DNA from: Chrysopilus asiliformis
Taxonomy: Eukaryota; Arthropoda; Insecta; Diptera; Rhagionidae
Assembly: GCA_964034945.1 (NCBI GenBank)
Contig: OZ035962.1
Location: 95,191,284 to 95,255,283 of the forward strand
Direction of reading: 5' to 3'
DNA length: 64,000 nt
In this document: positions 24,181 through 35,700 of the stretch, one piece after another
How the letters are laid out: each line of letters opens with the position of its first letter
How positions within the stretch are numbered: the first letter of the stretch is position 1
Program-made: the position numbers and the translations under genes
The notes under the pieces: model-generated
Told to the model about the DNA's origin: nothing
The model's input: only the letters and a program-made list of their open reading frames with translations
Database searches by the model: none

Positions 24181-24890
24181 GATTGGACAAAAATGAGCTA
24201 CATCAGGATGACAAAAGATTTTAATTTCTGCCTGGCCGTCCGGTTACACTATAATTCTCAAACGAATTCCGCCAGAGACTTGAAATTTTTGCACAAATCC
24301 TCTCAAAAAAAGGTTTATTTTTTTAACGGACTAAATCGTACTATTCCCTTCGGGAGAATGGGAATGGTTGATTTTCTCGACGAAATGTGTTGAGAATCTG
24401 ATTTTACGTAACTCTTCCATACATCAACGTTTAATCGGATCACCCTTTCCCTCATCCTCATGCAAATTGAAAATTTTCTATCAAAATCTGATCCGGATTT
24501 CCTAATTGTCGAAATTTCGTCTTTTTAACCGACTTCCAAAAAGGAAAAAGTTCTCAATTCCACCTGAATATTTTTTTTTTTTTTAATGTATGTTCACGTC
24601 TAACTTTTTACTGGGTTGACCGATTTTGGTCATCCCAAAGAGAAAGTTGTAGAGAAAGTTCCTGGTTGGACCCCGGTTCGTTCATGGGCAAAAATGGACC
24701 ATTAGGGGGGGTACCCCCCATACAAACGAAAACGTTTTTTCCGAATTTCTCAAAAACGGTGCATCTTATCAAAAAAGTCCAAGAACAAAAATTATTTAGG
24801 ATATGATTCTACATAAAACTTCAATACATCAAAATCCGATTGGAATAAATTTTAAAAAATCTGATTGGAAAGTTCGACTTCAAAGTGTAA
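24181..24890. repeat. Fragments of dispersed repeats (B/C-like, then inverted family A)
   Basis: 24200-24480 contains degenerate family phrases, for example AGAGACTTGAAATTTTTGCAC. 24670-24889 is a minus-oriented family-A interior: the block ATGGGCAAAAATGGACC, a GGGGGGGTACCCCCC palindrome, and TCAAAAACGGTGCATCTTATC, ending in the CTTCAAAGTG phrase. The A homology stops at about 24889, where a mariner-type transposase fragment begins. Both terminal blocks of family A are missing. Confidence 0.7.
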
Positions 24891-25335
24891 TTATATCCCG
24901 CAAGTGGTGGTCATTTTCTGCTTCGCAAATCCGTGCTCTTTCCAAGAAATTTTCCATAACCTTTCGTGTTATGGCCTCGATTTCACTGCGAATGTTGGTT
25001 TTCAATTGGCTGATGGTTGTTGGCTTGTTGACGTACACCTTTTCTTTCAAATATCCCCAAAGGAAACAATCTGGAGTCGTTAGATCAGGTGAACGCGGAG
25101 GCCAATTGAAATCGCAACTTTTCGAAATAATGCGTCCGCCAAACATGTCCCGTAAAAGAGCCATTGAGCCCACCGCCCACCGGTTCGTTCTTCTATTGTG
25201 TACAGGTCCATTTTAAATTGCCCAAGTCTTCTTAACAAAATGCTGAAACAAAATTAAAAAAATAAAAATAAAAAAAAAGTTATAAAGACTTCAAACCCCT
25301 GCGTCTATTCTGGCCCACCCTGTATATTTCCCCCG
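24880..25335 (-). pseudogene. Mariner/IS630-type transposase remnant with one end
   Basis: On the minus strand, 24880-25173 reads WPPRSPDLTTPDCFLWGYLK and continues with a C-terminal tail typical of mariner/IS630 DDE transposases common in insects. Upstream, at about 25217-25165, is a start-like MDLYTIEER segment. It joins almost directly to the C-terminal part, so the catalytic middle is deleted. The right end TGGCCCACCCTGTA near 25312 looks like the element tip. No matching left tip is present because the element meets family-A repeat sequence at about 24889. Confidence 0.7.
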
Positions 25336-25511
25336 TGTTAACCTACCCCTTCAAACCCCTCCCTGCTTGGGATATCGAGTAAAATTCTTTGTATTGTGTT
25401 CAGTACAATATCTGGAAGATTCTTTTATATATTTGTCATCTGCGGACTTATCCCCTCAAACCCTTTGTAATTTTACCTATATTAAAAATTGAAACTAAAA
25501 ACGTTCGAAAT

Positions 25512-26107
25512 AAAAAAAAATTTTCTAAAAAAAATAAAACCGACTTTAAAAAAAAACTGAAAAGAGAAAAAAGCACTAAAAAGAAAAAAATAATTTCAAA
25601 CTATGTCCATTAATAGCGTATTTAAAATTCGGCTTTTTTGGAGTGGCGTTAAATTTGCAACTAAAATAAATTACATACTTTCTAACCCTTAAGGCTAATC
25701 GTTTACATACTTTCTAACCCTTAAGGCTAAAAAAGAACTAATATCGACTCAAAAATTTTGTTGTCAAACAGATTAACTATAGACACGGGTCTTAGAAGCA
25801 CCAAAACTAAGTTCTTTTATGTCCCAAATTGGATTCCCTATTTTTAAGCAATCGCTATAAAAAAGCCCACTGTCTCATATGTTACTATTTTTTGTCTACA
25901 TCTACAAACTGATTTTGTGCGAAACTTGACAATAGAAATTTTACAACGATTTTATTTAGTGTAAATTTAACGCCACTCCAAAAAAGCCGAATTTTAAATA
26001 CGCTATTAATGGACATAGTTTGAAATTATTTTTTTCTTTTTAGTGCTTTTTTCTCTTTTCAGTTTTTTTTTAAAGTCGGTTTTATTTTTTTTAGAAAATT
26101 TTTTTTT
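25512..26107. mobile_element. MITE with 145-bp terminal inverted repeats
   Basis: Arms 25512-25656 and 25963-26107 are inverted copies with almost no differences. They run from an A9/T9 tip through an ATAAAACCGACTTTAAA block to GAGTGGCGTTAAATTT. The spacer contains a tandem duplication of an ACATACTTTCTAACCCTTAA-type unit at 25673-25730. There is no transposase; superfamily unknown. Confidence 0.8.
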
Positions 26108-27019
26108 GTGTATTCAACTTTAAGCATATGAGGATTAAAAAATTCTTTTGATGGACAAAACTATGACACCTTTGACCAGTGGTCGATACTGACCCTGGTG
26201 CAATCATTAAATTAAAAATTGGATATTTTAACAGTCATTCATCAAAGGCCCAGTAGCAAGGCGCATTGAACACACAACCAAGAGATGTCGAAATTGGAAC
26301 CCAAAAACATGATTTTTTCTCCTTTTTTCGTCTTTCGCTCATTCTTTTAAAAATTGTAATCTCTTGAATGTGCATTCCCAATGCATTCCTTTTCTCATAA
26401 AATATTGACAAGGCGCAATATATAATTTCCCAATCAGCTGGTCTCGGACAATCCGTATGCATTGCAAGCTTCCGCCGTTTTTAAGAATATCAGTTGCATT
26501 GCAGGTCGGTCAAATCGATCGAGCGTTTCGTTTGGCTTCTTAAAGCATGTATCTCAGAATAGGCATGAATATTTTTTCGATTATATTCTTTATATCGAGT
26601 CTTTTATTTTGTCTGTCTGGGGCAATTTTTTTATATTTTACTTATAAAATGTGTTCCGCTCTGAATTCCACTATTTTTCATTCCGCATATTCTAGAAAAA
26701 CACTTTGGAAACATTCTGAAGCGGCAAAAATTTGAATATACATTAAAAAAAAAATCTGTTAAGATATGCGTTCGCTCAGCTGAAGGAAAAAAAATAATGA
26801 AATGTCTCCAAAAACATACAAACAAAAAAAAGTAAATAAATTCTAGCCGCAACTACAAAGAAAGAAACTTTCAAAAAAAATGGAAAAAGCTACAATTGCC
26901 AAAAACAACCATTAAACACCCTACGTGATGTACAAAAAATAAAATAATTTTCCACAGGATTAATAAAAGTTGAAAATGTACGGCTCGGAAAGTCTTCTGC
27001 GGTAGGTAATTAACAACAA
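26108..27019. other. Unassigned AT-rich DNA
   Basis: Only short frames without family signature; no repeat pairing noticed. Confidence 0.35.
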
Positions 27020-27130
27020 GGCGACGAGAAAGACCCAACCTCAGATGGCAAAACGGCGTTGACCAGGACGCGAAGAGAATTGGGATGCAAAACTGGATGA
27101 CATCAGCGCGTGACCGGGACCTCTGACGAG
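27020..27130 (+). pseudogene. Non-LTR retrotransposon ORF2 C-terminal scrap
   Basis: The plus strand reads RRRERPNLRWQNGVDQD, then KRIGMQNWMTSARDRDL and a stop. The pattern (basic)RP-x-LRW-x(n)-W-x(4)-A-x-DR is the conserved tail found at the end of many insect LINE endonuclease/reverse-transcriptase ORFs. Only about 35 codons survive, and the flanks carry stops. The longer minus-strand frame over it (26871-27236) is a shadow. Confidence 0.6.
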
Positions 27131-29860
27131 AGACATTGGCAGGAGAGACCGGAAACCGGTTGTAGTGCCGAGAGAGAGAAAATGTGCGGTAAATCTTCTG
27201 TATGAATTTAATTTTTAGTGTCTGCCCATAAAACAAGCCACGAATTTAGTGAAGGGACCGAGGGTTAATGTGACGACGGAATGAGATTTCGAGAAAATAT
27301 CGCAAATAAATGTTTTGTGGAAGGGGGGAAATTTCCAAAAATTATCATACCGTATTATGAATCGCACCTTGCATGTTTTCAACAAAAAGTTTATTGATCA
27401 AATTCATAATTAGGTCCGATTCTGTCGAAAAAATTTAATTTTAAGTACCAAAATCGTCTTAACTGAAAGTAAAATGAAAACTTTGATCGATTCCACAGGT
27501 CGACAACCAATTTGGAGCACTGGATAGTAGAGTATTTTTTTTTTGAGTAATTTGATGTCTCTTATTTCAAATTTGACAGGAGTTTTACTGGATTAGCTTT
27601 AGTTTTTAATATACAGAAAAAAAGTATAAACTATCTTGAATATTTTTAAAATGTGGAGATGATACAGCCAAACCACTACCGAATCTGGATTCAGTGATCC
27701 CAAATCACATAAAAAAAGAGTGTAATAAGTATAAGAAAGGTCTATCGAGTGCACAAAAATGTTGTTGGGCTGTTTTTCATTTCGGAATTTACTTTCAATT
27801 GGTATAAAGATTTCATAAAATTTAATTTCAACTTAAACCCTAAATGCACTATCAATTCTAACATTCAATAAATAGTTTTTGGTTTATATATCATAAAGGG
27901 TATTCAAAGTGTAGGCTCTAAATCGCAGGATAAAGAAAGAAATTTTCTAAACGAAGAAATGTGTAAATGGCTGGGAAAAACTGCTTCAAGAATGCAAAAG
28001 TGTTTCGAAAACTTTCTGAGAGAATTGAAAATCTTCAACAAAAGTTAAAGAATTTTTTCTCCAAAGAGAAAGAGAAATATTCAACAGTAAGATTTAGACT
28101 TTAAAAGCTTTCGCTTTAGGTGATAAAATCTACAGGCGTTCATTGAAAATTTCTCCTTGAGATATTTTCCCAATAATTCATGAACGCAAGCACTTTTTGG
28201 TAACGGTATGTGCGTTTCATTTACACTTTTATTTACTTTTTTTTTTAAATAAAACACAAAAAAGAAAGCACTTTTTTACTTTTTCTGTTTTTCCACTTCG
28301 CATCCGCACATCTTGCTCTTGGGAAAAAATCATACACAGAATTTTTGAGTTTTCTTCACCGCTCGCTGTTTGTTCTTATTGAGGATTTTTCTTTTTCCAT
28401 TGAATATTTCTATTTATTTTGCACCGCAAAAATTCAAAAATAACAATTTCCTCAACTTTAGTTATCTACTGAATGTCGTCTGGACGACGAGCATTTCTTT
28501 AATAAAAAATCGCTCTGCTTTCCAATAACGGTGCCTGTGAGGTTCGCTGGGACATTTCACTATCGCGACGGAAAATTCTTTATCTATTGATGTGTGATAG
28601 CAAAATAAAATAAAATGCCGTCAAATCTTTGTGAATGTGAATTAACTTTTAGTTATTATCAGGAGTTTCTAATTTGACTGGCAGTTTTACGTTACGTACG
28701 GGCAATGATAACGGTTTTAGTTGTGAGATTTTATTTAATGCTGCGTTTGTAAAAAAATGCTGATCGGACTTTAACGGAATTTTATTAAAAAAAATTTGTC
28801 AAAAAAAAAACTTTTTTTTCTCGTTTTTTTTCTTAACACTTTCCATTCAGATATTCGCTGTTTTTTTTAAATCATGGAACGACTCGCGCATATATTTTTA
28901 TCAGAGTTATTGGAAAAGTGGCTCCACAAGTTTATCGTTCCATAGTTGAGGTCTAGATTAGTCGTTTGGTGGTTTTTTCCTGTAGTGAATCAAAACTAAA
29001 AATCAAAATAAATAAAACAAAGTAGCAAAAACAATAAAATATTTTTATTTAAATTAAATTTATAACTGAATTTTTAGCATAGTTTTATGTTAAGTGTTTG
29101 AATTATCTATTGCGGGTATTTTGAGTGCTTTTCCGGACGAACGCTTTTATGGAATTCGGTGTCGTGCCAAAAATGTAAGTTGAAGGCCGTTTTTTTGCTG
29201 AAATTTATTACCAAAATTCACCATTTGTGATATTAAACCAGTGCCCATCGTGATGAGACACAGGGCCACAAAAAACAAAAATATTATTTTCGTAATGTGA
29301 TTATTTTCGTTATGTGATTCCCAGAAACATTTCGCTTGACGTACTTTTGCGATATCATCCTTGACGAACTTGTGTCGTTGCACTTTAAGTTTAACAATTT
29401 TTTTCATGCGATTTTCAGAAAATTGTTGAATTTTACTCAGAATTCAAATTCAAAAATTCAATTTATAATTTTGTAATACTATATAAACTAAATAGCAGAA
29501 AATAAATTGCTGATTTGGAGCGATAAAATGTTATCGCAGTTTATTTAAACAACTGCTGTTCGCTCTGCAAATGGCGACATAAATGACAATCGAACGGGTT
29601 GTACCAGCTTATTTTTGTGTTTTTTTTTTAGTTTTAATTATGACGAGCGCTTGATTTTAAGTTGGATGACTGTGAAAGGTCGCTGAATTGATTGTGAAAC
29701 ACAGAAAAATAATTAATTCAATGTTGTGGGTGTGCTGAACAAGTTAAAAGTCTGATCAATTCATATCACATTAATGTGCGTACGTTTTCTTTCTTCGTAT
29801 TGTAAATGTTTTTAAAATTTTAAAACAATAAAAAAATAATTATATAAAATCTATGTTATA
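27131..29860. other. Unassigned gene-poor DNA
   Basis: No coding region recognised. An 86-codon minus frame at 29147-29407 has one hydrophobic segment (FLFFVALCLITMG), which would suit a small single-pass membrane peptide, but it has no family match and no clear splice context. Confidence 0.3.
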
Positions 29861-30440
29861 AACATAACAAAAGCTATAATTGCCAGTCTGGCAATCATTG
29901 GAGACCCGTATGGTGATATTCGTATCAAAATTCGAACAGTTGTACCAAAATTCCACTTTGAAGTCAAACTTTCCAATAAGAATTTTTAAAATTTATTCCA
30001 ATCGGATTTTGATGTATGGGAGTTTTATGTAGAATCCTATCCTAAATAACTTTTGTTCTTGGACTTTTTTGATAAGATGCACCGTTTTTGAGATATTCGC
30101 AAAAATCGTTTTCGTTCGTATGGGGGGTACCCCCCCTAATGGTCCATTTTTGCCCATTAACGAACTTAGCCTCGCATTTTACGAAAAACGGATCCACGCA
30201 AAATTTCAAGTCTCTAGCTCAATCCGTGCGCCCGCAATCCGCGCCACAGACAGACAGACAGACGGACAGACGGACAGACGGACGGACGGACGGACAGACG
30301 GACGGACATGGAAAATTCAATTTTTTTTATCATTCTAAACACACTGGTGTAATTCATTTTTGTGTGTGATGACGGGATCTTGGCGTTACAAACGGTAAAG
30401 CAAAGTTAATATACCCTTTGGTTTCACCATACGGGTATAA
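29861..30440 (+). repeat. Dispersed repeat family A copy 4 (most complete)
   Basis: The fullest copy. It starts at AACATAACAAAAGC, has the AATTGCCAGTCTGGCAATCA palindrome, the ACCCGTATGGTGA block, the C-run/G-run palindrome near 30124-30136, a long CAGA/GACG tract (30247-30308), the TTGGCGTTACAAACGGTAAA block, and the terminal CACCATACGGGTATAA. Two overlapping 89-93-codon frames across the tract are low-complexity artefacts. Confidence 0.88.
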
Positions 30441-31095
30441 TAATTAAAAGTTCATATCTGTCACGTAGCGTTATCAAATCAGGTTTGTCTGCGCAAAGAA
30501 AATTAACAGCAATCGTCTTGAATTGGTTTTGTATTATTAAAAAACGGCGCAGGTGTGAATACAACCTGTTAACGTTACAAAAATAATTTTTTTTCCATTC
30601 ATGCTCGTGTAGAGTTAAAATTTATGTGCTTGTAGTCTTTTCCACTTGAAAACAATTTTTTGGAATAGTAAAAATCTGTGGAAAATTTTTCAGTGCTTTC
30701 GCCATGATACTTGATTCTCGCAAATCGAGATCAAATTTTGAATGTTTTTCAGGTTTTTTAAAAATCATTTTTGAAATAACGGGAAAATCCTTGTGATTTT
30801 CAATTGATTACCTCCTGGATTTGGTATTTAAATACAGACTTTGTCCTAGGATTCGGACATCCCTCCAAATTGATTTTTTGCTGCGCAAATTTTAACTTTT
30901 ATATTACCAGGCGGTCCATAACATGAAATCACAAGTTACACCAGCAGATATATTTGAATAGGGCTGTACTTCTTGTAAGACAAATAATTTTGAGCCGCGA
31001 TTTTGACAAAGTTGAGGTCTCTAGAAAGCTTTATCTACTGTTCAATTACTAGTCGCTAAGCACAAGAAGTCATAAAATACCACATATTTGATATA
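30441..31095. other. Unassigned AT-rich DNA
   Basis: Nothing recognised. Confidence 0.35.
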
Positions 31096-31743
31096 CAGTG
31101 TGACCTATGTAAACGCAACCCTCGAAGAACGCAACTCCTCGGTTAACGCAACACCTAAAATTTTACACAGTTGACTCAATAAACGCAACTTCCAAGTAAG
31201 GTTGACTCGATTAACGCAACTTTTTTACAATCTGATACTGTTTCGGCCAAAAAAGATAAAAAAATAGTTACAGGAAATCTTTTATTGACTTTATTCTCTG
31301 TTCCTTGTTTTTTTTTTATTAAAGAATGGCTGTTATAAAACAAGTCTGTGCCAACAAAAAAACACACGAAAACTAAAATTGGCAGACAATCGTACAATAT
31401 GTGTATGGTGAGATTATAAACTCTCAAAGTGGAATTTTTGAATTGGATCATAATATTCCAGTTGAATTTTTTTGAGGCTAATCCGACTGAATTTTGATGT
31501 ATGAAAAACTTGGTGTAAATACTTTTGCAGTATTTACTATTTATTTAGAATTGTAAATAATTTTGCAGTGTAAAAACTACGTTACAAATGGTAGAGTTTT
31601 TTTCCTATTTTTGGAGCTGTTGTATTGTTTAAGAACTTATGTTTCCCTTTTTGACAGATAATGTTGTGACTCGGTTAACGTAACTGACTCGGTTATTGCA
31701 ACAGGCTCTGTCTACTATAGTTGCGATTACCGAGGTCACACTG
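31096..31743. mobile_element. pogo/Tigger-like MITE
   Basis: The ends CAGTGTGACCT and AGGTCACACTG are inverted and flanked by TA on both sides. Subterminal sequence is packed with GTTAACGCAAC-type words (ACTCGGTTAACG, ACTCGATTAACGCAAC) in both orientations, the texture of pogo/Tigger termini. The 648-bp interior has no transposase frame. Confidence 0.75.
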
Positions 31744-32733
31744 TATATGTTTTTTAAATATCAAAAATAACACATTAGCGGGAAAATGCGCCGCAGAATT
31801 TTTTCTGTTGATATTGTTTAATGAGGCTTGTTTCACTATTGGTGTATTCGAATGATCAATTTTGCAATCATTTTTACGAAGGAAACCAATCCACATCAAT
31901 GCTAATGTATATCTTAGAATGTGTATCTTAGAATCTTAGTAATATCGGCCGACAATATCCGAATTTGGTCAACCTGAAATGAAAACCGATTTAACGTACC
32001 TTTAACAATTTCTTATGTAAAAAAGGATTCAAAATAAGGTGCTAAAAAGATCAAATTTTATTATCTGCTATAGATATTCCAAAGAAAATAATCCGGATTA
32101 AACAAAAATCGTTATATACAGTTTGCATAAATCTCGAGATTGCAACAATCGAATGGTCCCAATAACATTTTGGGACGAATGGACTTTTAAAATATTGTTT
32201 CTTTATAAAAAAAATCGTTATAAAATTTTGTAAGTTGCCGAAAATCTAAAAACTTTCTGTATTGAGGACCCCGATTTTCAGAGCTCCACAAAATATCGGC
32301 GCACTTGCAGCTGTGTTTCAACTAATTACGCCAGCTGAAAAGAATTTGGCTTTTTTGTTTTTTAACTGAACAATAATATCCCAAATTTAACCACTGTTTT
32401 AGATTAAAAATTTTTTGCAAAATTTCTGACCACCCAGTTTGACGTAAAAATCTCAAACGAACGACATGCGAGGCACAAACTTTTAAATTTGAATACTACT
32501 TAGGATATTATTTAAACAAAAGTCAATTACGGATATTCTGGTTATGCTGCATATTTTGTTAGTCAAATATTTTGTTAAACAAACTGGTTCTCTGAACTGA
32601 TTAAATTTTTTTAATTGAATTAAGTGAAAAATCTGAGAGTGTGGAAAATTTCTATTAAATATTAACATTTACAAACTTTTCTTATGAAATTTCTTGCAAT
32701 TAAATTTTTTTTTTAAATCGTAATTTTTTTCAG
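31744..32733. other. DNA immediately upstream of the Tab2 coding exon
   Basis: No coding region. It ends in a T-rich tract and a TTTTTTTCAG acceptor at 32733, so at least its 3' part is probably the last 5'-UTR intron of Tab2. Confidence 0.4.
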
Positions 32734-32749
32734 GTATGCAATTCGGTAT

Positions 32750-32773
32750 ATGATGGCAAAAAATGGCGGCTAA
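32750..32773 (+). promoter_or_regulatory. Short uORF overlapping the Tab2 start
   Basis: After the acceptor at 32733, ATGATG at 32750 opens a 7-codon frame. It ends TAA at 32771-32773, overlapping the Tab2 ATG (32763) in another frame. Overlapping uORFs usually reduce initiation at the main start. That effect is inferred only. Confidence 0.4.
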
Positions 32774-35700
32774 ACCTCCGAAGCCGCCTGATCACTCACC
32801 AATAGCAAAAGTATTAAATTCATCGGCATCAGATATCGACGAAGATCAATCTAGATGTCAACAGCAACAGAAAAAATCCGATTGTTCCTGTACGAATATC
32901 AGTATAATGCAATTATTTCATGAGATGAAGCAAGAGTTCCCAACCGTACCAGATCACGTCGTTCATCAGTGTGTAATAGACAATTGCCATGATCGTGAAA
33001 ATTGCATTGATTGCCTGAATAAAGAGTTAGCCGCTCATCCGAACACAGCGCAAGCGTATCCCTCCCACGTCCTAAGACAAAGTCAAAATCTTATATGTAA
33101 AAAACCATTGGTACCAACCAGGCCAGCACCAGTCCCAACACCGAAAAAATCACCCCACAATTGTGATTCTTCGCCCCGGCAAATAATTCAAAATCAAAGA
33201 TCCATCGTTCAGCCGCCGCCGAGGGAAATTCTATTGAAACAGCGAAACATCGAAAATATCTCGCCAGCTGGGTATCCAGCGGCAACAACAGCACCGGGGA
33301 CGGCGGCAGGATTACCGCCAACAGGAGCAGTCACAACAGAGACTGGAGCGACTGCCAGGAGTCCGTCAAGTGATATGAGACCTCAATTTAGTAATTGTGA
33401 TAATAGTAGACCGAGTGTTCCACCTCAGAGGCCAACAACTCTGAATTTCCGTGAGCCGCAGACGCCAGCATTTGCGGTGTCTACAAATCAGCACCACTTA
33501 ATCCAGCAACAGCAGACCCAGCATCATCAGCAAAGTCCGCAGAACCAAAGAGTTCAACATAGGCCAGTTCGAGCAGCACCGCCGCCTCCCGTCTCCTCAG
33601 TGAGGCATCCTCCCCTGCCACCGGCGGCACCGAATGTACAAAATTTTCGCTCAACTTCCATACAAAGTCCAGCCAGTTTCTCCGACTCCGGCGAATCGGA
33701 GATTTCGGTGAATATTTCCCTCTCGCCGAGCTCATCGGATCGCTCCAAAGGCCCAACTAGACACGTATCATCGATTTCAGTGCAACCGGAACCCCCCTAC
33801 ACCCGCGATTTCACACCGCAGAGTCCGCGTAGTTTCACCTCATTGAATTTGACTTTACGCAAGCCCAGCGCCACCCCTCAATCACCAATTGATATAACGG
33901 CTGGGCCAGGCCTAACGTATTCCAGTTCATCGTTTGATGCCCGTCGCGGATACCAGAAAAGCTTTCATATTACGGTAACGGACGGCGGCGGAACGATTAG
34001 TGCTAGTCGAATCCGACCGAAGAGCTGTTACAACATGCCTGCCGAACATCAGGAAAGTGATTTCCCCGTCGTACCTGTATCGGTGTCCGTGCCAATGCCG
34101 GCCACATTGCCCACCGAGAGCAGCAACGTCTTAAAGACAGGAACGTCAATGCCAAATGTTGCGCAAGACGCTGTTGCGAGGCAAGACCCCAACCTGGCTC
34201 TACAGGTGGATGGTATGTTATTTAATTCCATTTTCAATCCAATTCATTTCAATTCAATAGTTCTTACAGCATGTTTTTCACCCAGTTTTTGGACAGGCTG
34301 CGCATTTTACAAAACCAAAAAAAAAAACATATTCTTACTCGGGGAATTTCGATGTTTTTGCTCACTGCAAGCTCTAGAAAAATCCAATTGATGTTGTTTT
34401 TTAAGCATTTCCATCTGCCATTCATAATTGGATTCGTGTCAGTGACTCTTATGTCACAAAGCCTTCTTCCTATCGATTTCTAAGCGGTTCGCTTTAATCT
34501 TCTTCGACCTTCGTGTGACAAAATGGCTTTTTAAATATTAACTAACAACAATTGCGAGTTATTAAGTGGTCATTTGACATAGTTGGTCAGATTGGCTTTG
34601 GTTGCCATTTGAAAATTTATAGATTGATCATTTTTTTTGTTTCATTTGTCGGGCTTTAAAATTCAGGTTTACGATATATAAGATGCAAATATAAAATCCT
34701 ATGCGGGCAATAATTGTGTCTAAAATTTTTTTTTCTCGAAAACGGTTCTATAGATTTTGATACAAATCGGTTAGTTTTCGGGACAAAAATATAATAGCGT
34801 TTGGTCGCATTTTGGGGAAAACTCGTTAAGGTCCTGTAAGGGTAACGCGAATATCCTTTTTTCCCATTTCTTCTCAAGAAAATTTGTATTAGAGGGTTTT
34901 TTTAAGGCTACTGATCGCGAATCTAATGTTGGAATTTCAAAATTCGAAACGGAAGGTCCTGTGGTGATAACAGAAATATCCTTTCTTTCCTTTTTTATCG
35001 AGGAAATCAGCAGAGGGGGGTTTTAGACAGGGGAAAGAAAAAAAAATTGGGTGTTTTATTTCAGAAAAAAAGTAAAAAAAACATAAAAAAATAATAATAT
35101 ATGTTTAAGTCGCATTTTTAGTAAATTATTTTTAATAAAAGCTTGTTTTTTAATTGATTTGTTTTTAAATCAATACAAGTCTTCGTTCAAAAAAATGGTT
35201 TAAGCAAAAATCGATATTTCCAGAGACATCCAATTAAAATGCGCCAGTTTTATTACCACCTGTGCATGGATACCAAATTATTCATTAATTTTTCTGCAAT
35301 TTCTCTACGGTACCTACAAAATTGCAAGTTGATTGTCTTTTCAAAAGTAAAAATAATTTCAATATCGTTTACATTAAGCTATTAATACATACAACAAAAT
35401 AAAAATAGCTAGCCTATAAATTTTGAACACATGCCATATTTTTATCTTGAACCGGAAACCGCCGGCTCTCCCACAAATAAACGAAAGACGTTTTTATCTC
35501 AAGTAGGTTTATGCGATAAGATGCGAATTTCTATCAAAACAATGACCGATTTCAATGCATTTAGCACTAATTCATACATTAAATATTGTGATGGGAAAAA
35601 AATCATGCGACACGACTTGTTGATACGAAAAAAAAACACAAATCTTAGATGTCAATGACGAGAAAGTTGGACTTGTTATGCTAAGCTAATAAAACAAAGA

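Noticed and set aside
26871..27236. 121-codon minus-strand frame
   Set aside because: The plus strand beneath it reads a LINE ORF2 tail, so the minus frame is a shadow.
30069..30369. Open frames of 89-93 codons with repeated [16 protein letters not shown] sequence
   Set aside because: They are translations of the CAGA/GACG tetranucleotide tract inside family A; the same frames recur in copies at 880 and 54927.
33091..33756. Minus-strand frames over Tab2 exon 1
   Set aside because: Shadows of the Pro/Gln/Ser-rich Tab2 coding sequence.
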